Shown piece by piece: positions 35,950 through 42,536 of a DNA stretch of 64,000 nt. The notes below the pieces were generated by a model. It searched no databases. It was not told the origin of the DNA and saw nothing but the letters and a program-made list of their open reading frames with translations. The translations under genes and the position numbers were made by a program. How positions within the stretch are numbered: the first letter of the stretch is position 1; each line of letters begins with the position of its first letter. The stretch comes from Levilactobacillus namurensis (GTDB lineage Bacteria; Bacillota; Bacilli; Lactobacillales; Lactobacillaceae), in NCBI RefSeq assembly GCF_032197885.1, contig NZ_CP134159.1, positions 124,001 through 188,000 of the forward strand, written 5' to 3'.

Positions 35950-36431
35950 CTGTGATTAGGCTGTAAAACCAAAACAGTTGCAATCGTCATTCGCCTTACT
36001 GGACGGTCAGACAAGGCCGGAACGCTGTGGGCACAACTTGGATTCCCAAGTACAGGTCTCCAAGCTTGGCCTTTTCTTAGGTGAGTTAAAAAACGCTCAC
36101 CTAAGAAAATTTCACGGCTGAGCCTTGTCTGGCCGTTCTCTCGGCTTACAGGCGGGTTAACCATTCAAATAGGATAAGGTTACAGTGTTCGTTTGTGTGA
36201 ATCAGACCGTCAAATGCCAGAAAACACTATTTTGGGGACGTGCAATTTAGCCGTGAGGTTGGGCCTGAAGAGGCTCAGTGGTGTCGTTGGGGTTAGTCAG
36301 CGTTTTGAGCTGGCTTACCCCAAGGCCGAGCTTGAAGACCTGGGGGTTTCAGGGCTCCAAGTCGTGCCCACCACGCTCCAGCCTCTTCAGGGCCAACCGG
36401 TAAGGCGGGTGATTACTACAGTCTGTCCCTT
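35950..36431 (+). ncRNA. Structured non-coding element, copy 1 (long form)
   Basis: About 480 nt without a credible gene. Ends may pair: AGGCTGTA (35958-35965) with TACAGTCT (36417-36424). Inside lie an extra arm absent from copy 2, closed by CAGACAAGGC / GCCTTGTCTG and containing hairpins ACTTGG / CCAAGT and CTTAGGTGAG / CTCACCTAAG, and then the conserved core. Core helices: GGTTGGGCCTGAAGAGGCT (36257-36275) with 36380-36398; GTGGTG / CACCAC; 36287-36301 with 36309-36323; and 36331-36342 with 36350-36361. Several contacts are G-U only if plus-strand RNA is read. Possibly a member of a known large RNA family; I cannot name it. Confidence 0.55.
36243..36431 (+). repeat. Conserved core of the structured element, copy 1
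   Basis: Direct repeat of 38511-38700 with about 16 differences in 190 positions, counted by eye, one of them an indel. Distance between copies is about 2.27 kb. Confidence 0.92.
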
Positions 36432-36457
36432 GGCTTTCATTTTAAGGAGGAAATTAA

Positions 36458-37279
36458 ATGTCGAATTGGACGCAACACCCGGTGACCCAGGTGATGGCTC
36501 CGGAGCGCCTCAAACAAATTTTGGTCGAACTGGGGGTTCAACCCACGGATAGCCTGTTGGTGCACACGGCGTTAAGTCACCTGGGGTATTTACCCGGTGG
36601 GGAACAGACCCTAGTGGGGCTCCTCAAGGACCTGGTGGCCCAAGGCAACATCGTGATGCCCACCCAAACGGCTGATTGGTCGAATCCCGCCGACTGGGAA
36701 TATCCCCCAGCGGTCCCGGAGGCAGCGCGAGCGATTCGCGCGGGGATGCCACCGTTCGACCCCGACCTCACGCCGATTCATAACATCGGAAAGACGCCGG
36801 AATATTTCCGGACGTTACCAGGGACTCGGCGGAGTCGCCACCCGTTGCTCTCGATGTGCGCGTGGGGCCGCGATAGTGCCCGCATTGTGGAGACGCCCAC
36901 TTATGACTTGCCGTTCGGCGCTCAGGGGCCCCTCCAGAAGCTGTACGATTTAGACGCCAAGATTGTGGCGCTGGGCACGGACTACGAAAGCTGTACCGCC
37001 CTGCACCTGGCCGAATCGACGATTGACCGGCCAACGCATACGGAGATTGCGCCGGTGTTTCGGGATGGTCAGACCGTTTGGGTCGACTATCAGGATGTGG
37101 AACTAGAACCCTATGATGATTTCAATCTGGTGGGAGCGTCCTTTGAAGAAGCCCACCCGGATGCGGTTCGCTGGACGGCGATTGCGACGGGAACGATTGC
37201 CGTTTTGCCGATGCGACCGTTGATTAACTTTGCCCGGGACTATTACCGGAAGAAGGACCGGTTGATGGCTCAGAAATAG
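36458..37279 (+). CDS. Aminoglycoside 3-N-acetyltransferase (AAC(3)) family protein
   Basis: A 273-residue cytosolic enzyme of the Antibiotic_NAT family, which transfers acetyl from acetyl-CoA to the 3-amino group of aminoglycosides or to other amines. Family marks: SLLVHTALSHLGY near the start, MPTQTADWSNP, PVPEAARAI-type segment PAVPEAARAIRAG, and ALGTDYESCTALHLAE near 170-185. Many chromosomal members, including the Bacillus YokD type, do not give resistance, so this is not evidence of a resistant strain. AAGGAGG lies before the ATG. The gene lies between the two copies of the structured element. Confidence 0.85.
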   Translation: MSNWTQHPVTQVMAPERLKQILVELGVQPTDSLLVHTALSHLGYLPGGEQTLVGLLKDLVAQGNIVMPTQTADWSNPADWEYPPAVPEAARAIRAGMPPFDPDLTPIHNIGKTPEYFRTLPGTRRSRHPLLSMCAWGRDSARIVETPTYDLPFGAQGPLQKLYDLDAKIVALGTDYESCTALHLAESTIDRPTHTEIAPVFRDGQTVWVDYQDVELEPYDDFNLVGASFEEAHPDAVRWTAIATGTIAVLPMRPLINFARDYYRKKDRLMAQK

Positions 37280-37280
37280 G

Positions 37281-37318
37281 AAATGGACGCTGCTGAAAAA
37301 ATCAGTAGCGTCCATTTT
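37281..37318 (+). terminator. Terminator of the AAC(3)-family gene
   Basis: AAATGGACGCT / AGCGTCCATTTT with an internal CTGA / TCAG extension. Confidence 0.83.
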
Positions 37319-37487
37319 GTCGTCTTAAGGGTCCGTTGACGGAGGCGGGGCAATTAGATTAGCATGGAATTGTGGCCCCCTGGAAAGCGCTTGGTAGGTG
37401 CTTTCCAGCGTTTACATATTTTGATGGGGGTTTTACATAGACTGTAATTTTTTACTGGATTGTGGAGGCGGCAGAACGGAGGATTGG

Positions 37488-37748
37488 ATGAGTAAGCGTA
37501 GACGGAAACGGAAAAAACATTGGTTCGATACCCAGGTAGGTTCCTTGGTGTTCGTTAATTTGTTGGGTATCGGTGCCATTACACTGTTTAATGCCTACTA
37601 TAGTTTTGGGACCATGCTGTTTAAAGTATCGTTAGCCTCGGCCGCCACGGACTTTTTTCGGTCAGAGATTGTCTTTAACGGATTATTTCTGATTGTTTGG
37701 AACGGGTACGTCTTGATCCGCTACTTGGTCAAGAAATATCGGAAGTGA
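37488..37748 (+). CDS. Small two-helix membrane protein
   Basis: Encodes 86 residues: a very basic start (SKRRRKRKKHW), two hydrophobic segments (about 18-38 and 60-80) and a basic end. The ribosome site GGAGG is 5 nt from the ATG. No family recognised. It lies between the two copies of the structured element, with hairpins before (37380-37408, CTGGAAAGC / GCTTTCCAG) and after it. Confidence 0.65.
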   Translation: MSKRRRKRKKHWFDTQVGSLVFVNLLGIGAITLFNAYYSFGTMLFKVSLASAATDFFRSEIVFNGLFLIVWNGYVLIRYLVKKYRK

Positions 37749-37798
37749 GTGTCGTGGTTGAGTAAGGGGGTAACCCCGTTACAATGTACGGCAAAGTT

Positions 37799-37847
37799 AA
37801 AGCGACCGCCTTTTAGCTGATTGATCAGGGAAAAAGGGGGTCGCTTT
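37799..37847 (+). terminator. Terminator after the small membrane protein gene
   Basis: AAAGCGACC / GGTCGCTTT with an inner CTGAT / ATCAG stem and CCTTTT / AAAAGG. Confidence 0.65.
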
Positions 37848-37874
37848 GGGTTTGATTCCCAACGCATTGGATAC

Positions 37875-37926
37875 AAAAAAACCGTCCTTGGTTAGGGGAC
37901 GGCGCTACTCGCTTGGTTAGGGCGAG
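37875..37926 (-). ncRNA. Candidate small RNA 3' end with twin hairpins sharing one loop
   Basis: On the minus strand two hairpins follow each other: stem CTCGC / GCGAG (37926-37908) and stem CCGTCC / GGACGG (37902-37882), both with the 9-nt loop CCTAACCAA, and the second runs into seven T. No open frame ends here on that strand, so the T-run should end a non-coding transcript. The 5' end is unknown; TATGCT on the minus strand near 37990 is a possible -10. Confidence 0.4.
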
Positions 37927-38272
37927 CATTTCATTTTAAGTTGGTGAATAAAATGAAAAAGGTTGGTTAATAGGTTTTTGGTATGCTTGTAGCATAACCG
38001 GTAAATGTGAAGAAATTATGAAGAAAATTAACACTAAAATGATTAAAATCATAAGTAACAACGAAAAGCCCGAAAAAACGGGATATTCTGGGGATTGGAT
38101 TACTTTTTTCTAATTGATAACTGCGAATTGTAGGATAAATCGGCCCTGTTATCAGGAGATAAATTTGTTTTATTGATATAAAATAATCAATTCAATAATG
38201 GGAAACTTATGTTACATTTTGCTAAATTTTTGCTAAGAAGCCGCAAGCGGGAAATAAAAGCAACTTAAGATT
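37927..38272. other. AT-rich non-coding stretch
   Basis: About 350 nt, clearly richer in A and T than the surrounding DNA, with no frame that has a ribosome site. A further AACCAACC on the minus strand (near 37960) resembles the loops of the candidate small RNA. Nothing else recognised. Confidence 0.5.
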
Positions 38273-38309
38273 AGCTCTGTGAGACCAAAACAATTTTACG
38301 GAGCTTTTT
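38273..38309 (+). terminator. Terminator-like hairpin before copy 2 of the structured element
   Basis: AGCTCTGT / ACGGAGCT followed by TTTT, with a 17-nt loop. It would isolate copy 2 from upstream transcription. Confidence 0.5.
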
Positions 38310-38374
38310 CGAATGATAGTGGCATATTTGGCGCTGTCGATTGGACATAGATCCTTAGGCTTGGTAAAGCTTTA

Positions 38375-38700
38375 TTAGGACTGGGCTTAAAACAAAATCA
38401 TTGTGATGGTCATCCGCCCTCTCGGCTCACAGTCGTATAACCATAGCGGAACATGATTCGCCATCAGGTCGCAGCATTCAGGCATTAAGAAACCCTGTCT
38501 TGGGTACACTCAATTTAGCCGTGAGGTTGGGCCTGAAGAGGCTCAGTGGTGTCGTTTGGGTTAGTCAGTGTTTTTCAGCTGGCTTACCCAAAGGCCGAGC
38601 TTGAAGACCTGGCACTTTCAGGGCTTCAAGTCGTGCCCACCACGTTCCAGCCTCTTCAGGCCTAACCGGTAAGGCGGGGGATTACCACAATCCGTCCCTT
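38375..38700 (+). ncRNA. Structured non-coding element, copy 2 (short form)
   Basis: About 325 nt, homologous to copy 1 but without its long extra arm. Core helices: GGTTGGGCCTGAAGAGGCT (38525-38543) with 38649-38667, fully paired here with one G-U; 38555-38569 with 38578-38592; and 38600-38611 with 38619-38630. Compared with copy 1 the third pair of the second helix changes from G-C to U-A, keeping the stem. Flanking parts (for example GGTCATCCGCC and CCCTCTCGGCT) also align with copy 1. A terminator of the neighbouring minus-strand gene lies 16 nt beyond. Confidence 0.55.
38511..38700 (+). repeat. Conserved core of the structured element, copy 2
   Basis: Second copy of the direct repeat at 36243-36431. 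Confidence 0.92.
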
Positions 38701-38715
38701 GATTAAACGTAAGAA

Positions 38716-38743
38716 AAAGTCTGGGACAAAATGCCCAGACTTT
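38716..38743 (-). terminator. Terminator of the lipoprotein gene
   Basis: AAAGTCTGGG / CCCAGACTTT with an 8-nt loop; TTTTT follows on the minus strand. Confidence 0.8.
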
Positions 38744-38824
38744 CGCTGTTTTTAACGATATGGTGCTGAAACGTGCGGGCGAAGCTGGCTAACTGCCTTT
38801 GCGCCCACGCGCCTTCAGCGATGC

Positions 38825-39364
38825 TTAGTTGTTCGTTACTTTCATCAACACGGCCTTGGTGACGTCTTCGTCAACGTTCCGGGAGATGTGGTAACCCGCG
38901 ACCTTGAGCTTAGTGCTCTTGTTGGTTCCAGTCAGCGTCTTCTTGACCGTGAACTTTTGGGTCATCGGAATATCGGATAATTTTCCTTTGAACTTGATCA
39001 AGGTCTGTTTCCCCTTAGTCTTAAAGGTTGCCGTTAACGTGCCGGCCTTGCTTAAGGCGTCGGCCTTCTTAGCGGCGTTGTAAGACTTGTAGAGCTTATC
39101 AACGTTGTAGACCGTGACTTTGTTACCGTTGAACCGGTAAGCCTCTAAACCAGAGTTACTTTTGGCGTTAACGTTTCCCGCCACGTACCAGAGTTGCTTG
39201 GACTTGGTCAGCGTGGACTTGACGTCGGCCTTCTTAGTGGTCTGGTTCTTGAAGCTAGCTTGTTGGTTGCTGCCATTTTGACCACTGTTACTGCAACCGG
39301 CTAAGCCAATTGCCATTACGGCAACTAGGCTTAAGAGCGCGGTTAAAACACGTGTTTTTTTCAA
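38825..39364 (-). CDS. Lipoprotein of unknown function
   Basis: A 179-residue secreted lipoprotein. The start is TTG at 39364, 6 nt after AGGTGA, giving MKKTRVLTALLSL and a lipobox LAGC with Cys24. The mature part is very Lys/Thr-rich with a Ser/Asn/Gln linker and a beta-type domain (LWYVAGNVNAKSNSG, then KVTVYNVDKLYKSY). I recognise no family beyond lactobacillar lipoproteins of this style. Monocistronic. Confidence 0.78.
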   Translation of the reverse strand: MKKTRVLTALLSLVAVMAIGLAGCSNSGQNGSNQQASFKNQTTKKADVKSTLTKSKQLWYVAGNVNAKSNSGLEAYRFNGNKVTVYNVDKLYKSYNAAKKADALSKAGTLTATFKTKGKQTLIKFKGKLSDIPMTQKFTVKKTLTGTNKSTKLKVAGYHISRNVDEDVTKAVLMKVTNN

Positions 39365-39540
39365 TGTTAGTCACCTCTTCGCAAATCATACCAGTTTTTT
39401 CGTAAAGGGACAACGCCGGGGACTTAGCCGGGTAAAGGCGGTATACCGTAAAGACTGGATCGGTGCGGGGGTCGTTAAGAAAGGGTTAAGTTCCCTAAAT
39501 GCGTTTCGGATGAAAAAGCGCACACTTGTTCGCTAAATTC

Positions 39541-39549
39541 TGGTAAAAT
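39541..39549 (+). promoter_or_regulatory. Extended -10 element upstream of the nuclease gene
   Basis: TGGTAAAAT, 44 nt before the GTG start at 39594. No convincing -35. Confidence 0.45.
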
Positions 39550-39593
39550 GAAAGCCGAATCAATTTGGCAGAGATGAGAGGGGAGTTTTAGGC

Positions 39594-40409
39594 GTGAGTA
39601 AACGCTATCGACGCCGGTCGCGGCGTAGTCCCATCACCGTGTATGGGGCGGTCATTCTAATCGTTTTAGGGGTCATCGGCTTCTTGGGTGGCCAGGGGAA
39701 TCCAACGGCTCAGCGGATCACGGAGCAAGCGTCCAGTGTGGTCAGTCAGGTAACGGGGCACTCGAATGCGACTACCGCCACCCCCAAAGAATCGGTGGCG
39801 ACCAAGCAACTAGCGCAACAGAAGTATACCGGGACCCAGATCGTCGCGGTCAACCATAACCAACCGACCTTCACCAAGCAAGAGTTGTCGCTGAGTCGGG
39901 GATCCTGGCAGAAGTACGGTAACCTAGACAGCCTCAACCGGGTCACCACCGCGAACGCGATGCTTAGCAAGCAGTTGATGCCTACTGCTAAGCGGCAACC
40001 GTTGAATGTGACGCCTACGGGGTGGCACAATAAGCCGTACACCATCAACGGCAAGCGCGGTTACTTGTATAACCGGAGTCACTTGATCGGGTATCAGATG
40101 ACCGGTCAGAACAATAACTGGAAGAACCTGATGACCGGAACCCGGTCGTTGAACGATCCGGGGATGACGGCTTACGAGAATCCGGTGGCGAATTACCTGC
40201 GTAGTCATCCACAAGATCACGTACGCTACCAAGTCCAGCCGGTCTTTCGGGGCAACGAGTTGGTCGCGCGGGGCGTGCACATGCAGGCCCAGTCGATTGA
40301 GACCAAGGATATTGCCTACAACGTCTACATCTTCAACATTCAGAGTGGTGTGAAGATCGATTATCAGACGGGATACAGCCAGCGCGGGGACGCAGCCGCC
40401 GCCTTTTAA
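39594..40409 (+). CDS. Membrane-anchored DNA/RNA non-specific endonuclease (EndA-like)
   Basis: A 271-residue protein: basic start (SKRYRRRSRRSP), one transmembrane helix (about 15-30), a Ser/Thr/Gln linker, and a beta-beta-alpha-metal nuclease domain. The active-site motif, usually DRGH, reads NRSHLIG with His163 as base, and the metal-side stretch NNWKNLMTGTRSLN follows. EndA-like nucleases act outside the cell, in DNA uptake or nutrient release. The Asp/Arg/Gly to Asn/Arg/Ser change is shared by many lactobacillar homologues as far as I know. The GTG start has GAGGGGAG 8 nt upstream. Confidence 0.87.
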   Translation: MSKRYRRRSRRSPITVYGAVILIVLGVIGFLGGQGNPTAQRITEQASSVVSQVTGHSNATTATPKESVATKQLAQQKYTGTQIVAVNHNQPTFTKQELSLSRGSWQKYGNLDSLNRVTTANAMLSKQLMPTAKRQPLNVTPTGWHNKPYTINGKRGYLYNRSHLIGYQMTGQNNNWKNLMTGTRSLNDPGMTAYENPVANYLRSHPQDHVRYQVQPVFRGNELVARGVHMQAQSIETKDIAYNVYIFNIQSGVKIDYQTGYSQRGDAAAAF

Positions 40410-40435
40410 CTAAAAAAGCCCCCTCAAGGGCACTC

Positions 40436-40476
40436 AAACGGGACGGTCGCGAGTCTAAACGCGGCGGTCCCGTTTG
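40436..40476. terminator. Bidirectional terminator
   Basis: CAAACGGGAC / GTCCCGTTTG with an inner GCG / CGC stem, between convergent genes ending at 40409 and 40480. Confidence 0.75.
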
Positions 40477-40479
40477 TGG

Positions 40480-40641
40480 TCAACGGCGGTTGTTATACCG
40501 GTAGAGCAGGTACAGGAGAACGCCGGCGATGAAGATAATTGCGATGCCGGGGTTCTCGCGGAATAGCCAGTGAAAGACCCGAAAAGGACTGGTCCCGTGG
40601 AGTCCGGCAATCAGGGTCATGGGTAAGCTGAGCAAGATCAT
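40480..40641 (-). CDS. Small two-helix membrane protein
   Basis: About 51-53 residues. GGGGGA lies 2 nt before ATG (40641) and 8 nt before TTG (40635), so TTG is the likelier start. Two hydrophobic segments (LLSLPMTLIAGL and IAIIFIAGVLLYLLY) and a basic end YNNRR. No family recognised. It is divergent from the cardiolipin synthase gene. Confidence 0.55.
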   Translation of the reverse strand: MILLSLPMTLIAGLHGTSPFRVFHWLFRENPGIAIIFIAGVLLYLLYRYNNRR

Positions 40642-40749
40642 TTCCCCCTTTAAATTTATCGCCATTGTAAGCCGAAATTTTCTAAAAAGTAAAGACATTT
40701 GTTTGTTTTGGCGTATGATAAAAAGGCAAGGAGTGAAGGAGGGGAAGCC

Positions 40750-42201
40750 ATGACCTGGAGTATGGTTATCGAAATCATTGTCATTATTAACGCGGTCCTA
40801 GCCTTTTTGACGGTCTTTCGGGAGAAGCGGGACATCGCCGCAACTTGGGCTTGGATGTTGGTGCTGGTGCTGGTACCCATTGTTGGGTTTATTGCTTACG
40901 CCTTTATCGGCCGGAAGCTGCCCAAGGGCCGGATGTTTCGCTTGAAGCACCAGGTAGCGGTTCAACTGGATGAACGGCTGTCGCAACAACGTGAACAGAT
41001 TGGTACCCAAATTATGCCGGCGGATAAAATCAGCCACTCCGTGATCAACATGGTCAACATGTTCATGTCGACGGACTCGGCTTTCCTAGCACGGCAGAAT
41101 CGCGTGCGGGTGATTACTGACGGCCATGAATTATTTCACACGATGTTGGAAGATATCGAGGGTGCGACTTCCAGTGTTCATATTGAGTTCTATACCTTTT
41201 ATAATGATCGTATTGGTAACGAAGTCTTAGATCTGCTGGTGAAGAAGGCGCAAGAGGGCGTCGAAGTCCGGGTCATCTACGACCCTTGGGGTTCGATGGG
41301 GACCTGGAAACGGTTCTTCAAACCCTTAATGGCCGCCGGTGGTCACGTGGAGCCCTTCTTAGGGACCCGTTCGGCCGTGATTGACTTTCGGCTGAACTTC
41401 CGGGATCACCGGAAGATCGTGACGGTCGATGGGCGCATAGGGTACGTCGGGGGCTTCAACATCGGCGACCAGTACCTGGGGCGTAAGGAGAAGTTCGGCT
41501 ACTGGCGCGACACCCACCTGCGGATTGTGGGGTCGGGGGTCTTCGCGTTACAGGCCCGCTTCATGTTGGACTGGAACGCGACTGATAAGGACCATCCCTT
41601 TGATGATAGTGTGATCGATCACCGGTACTTCCCACTCACCAAGGTGAAGGGGGAGACCAGCTTACAGATTGTCTCGAGTGGTCCGGATTCCGACCTGCAA
41701 CAGATTAAAATGGGGTACATGCGCCTGATTCAGACCGCCGAGAAGCGGTTGTGGATCCAGACGCCGTACCTGATTCCCGACGATAGCGTCTTGGACTCGT
41801 TGCGGATCGCCGCAATGGCGGGCATCGACGTTCGCATCATGATTCCGGATAAGCCGGATCACGCCTTCGTCTACCGGGCCACGCAATACTATGCGCGGCA
41901 GTTGGCCGAAGACGGCGTGAAGATCTACTACTACCATAACGGTTTCATTCACGCCAAGACCATGGTGGTCGATGGTAAGATTGCCTCGGTGGGTTCGGCG
42001 AACATGGACTACCGTAGTTTCAAGTTGAATTTCGAGATCAACGCGTTCATCTACGACAGCGCCATCGCCACGCAGTTGGAGGACATCTTCGAAGCCGATA
42101 TGCGCCACAGCGAGCTGATCACGACTGAAAAGTTCAACCAACAATCGCTATACCTTAAGTTTAAGCAGACAGCGTCACGCCTACTCTCGCCGATTCTCTA
42201 A
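40750..42201 (+). CDS. cls: Cardiolipin synthase
   Basis: A 483-residue membrane enzyme of the phospholipase D superfamily that joins two phosphatidylglycerols to make cardiolipin. Two N-terminal helices, then two HKD motifs: His220 in DHRKIVTVDG and His401 in HAKTMVVDG. The length is that of the Bacillus ClsA type. The ATG at 40750 has AAGGAGGGG upstream; the frame is open earlier but without a ribosome site. Confidence 0.92.
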   Translation: MTWSMVIEIIVIINAVLAFLTVFREKRDIAATWAWMLVLVLVPIVGFIAYAFIGRKLPKGRMFRLKHQVAVQLDERLSQQREQIGTQIMPADKISHSVINMVNMFMSTDSAFLARQNRVRVITDGHELFHTMLEDIEGATSSVHIEFYTFYNDRIGNEVLDLLVKKAQEGVEVRVIYDPWGSMGTWKRFFKPLMAAGGHVEPFLGTRSAVIDFRLNFRDHRKIVTVDGRIGYVGGFNIGDQYLGRKEKFGYWRDTHLRIVGSGVFALQARFMLDWNATDKDHPFDDSVIDHRYFPLTKVKGETSLQIVSSGPDSDLQQIKMGYMRLIQTAEKRLWIQTPYLIPDDSVLDSLRIAAMAGIDVRIMIPDKPDHAFVYRATQYYARQLAEDGVKIYYYHNGFIHAKTMVVDGKIASVGSANMDYRSFKLNFEINAFIYDSAIATQLEDIFEADMRHSELITTEKFNQQSLYLKFKQTASRLLSPIL

Positions 42202-42461
42202 CCGGGGAATTACGGGTCAAATTAGTTGGTTTCCGTAGGGCGCGGGTGTACGCTTAGGATGCTGGCGGATAACGTAGCGGCCGGATTGAGGCCAGGGTTT
42301 CCTGGTGGTCGCGCGTTGAACAGCAGAATATGAATGTATGTGTGAGAGGAGCTCGTATCGTATGATGCGGGCCCTTTTTACGTCTAGGGGAATCGAAGAA
42401 TGTTGGGGATACCAAAATTGCGTCAAAATATTACCGTTTGGCTAAAGGTTGGCAACAATGA
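42202..42461. other. Intergenic region after cls
   Basis: About 260 nt with no clear terminator for cls. A GGCC / GGCC-centred hairpin (GGCCGGATTGAGGCC) lies near 42280. A 27-codon frame at 42362-42445 has GAGGAG 10 nt before its ATG, but its composition is not convincing as protein. Confidence 0.4.
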
Positions 42462-42490
42462 TTGACACGGCGCAACGGGATTTGTACATT
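42462..42490 (+). promoter_or_regulatory. Promoter of the YfhO-family gene
   Basis: TTGACA (42462-42467) and TACATT (42485-42490) with a 17-nt spacer, 46 nt before the ATG. Confidence 0.75.
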
Positions 42491-42536
42491 GGGAGTAATG
42501 ACTTCAACTGTGCACTTTTAAGGAGGATTTGCCACT

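Noticed and set aside
36243..36431. The repeat as 6S RNA, tmRNA, RNase P RNA, SRP RNA or a group I/II intron
   Set aside because: The branched core does not fit a 6S rod, and none of the signature sequences of the other RNAs is present.
36193..36552. A 119-codon open frame across copy 1 of the structured element
   Set aside because: The second copy carries an indel in this frame, the differences follow base pairing rather than codons, and there is no ribosome site.
36458..37279. The AAC(3)-family gene as an acquired antibiotic resistance gene
   Set aside because: Codon use looks like its neighbours, it has its own terminator and no mobile element, and many chromosomal members of the family give no resistance.
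36243..38700. The two direct repeats as ends of an insertion sequence or composite transposon
   Set aside because: No transposase lies between them, the repeats lack terminal inverted repeats, and their differences follow RNA helices.
42362..42445. A 27-codon frame with GAGGAG upstream in the gap before the YfhO-family gene
   Set aside because: Too short and compositionally unremarkable to call; mentioned in the gap entry only.
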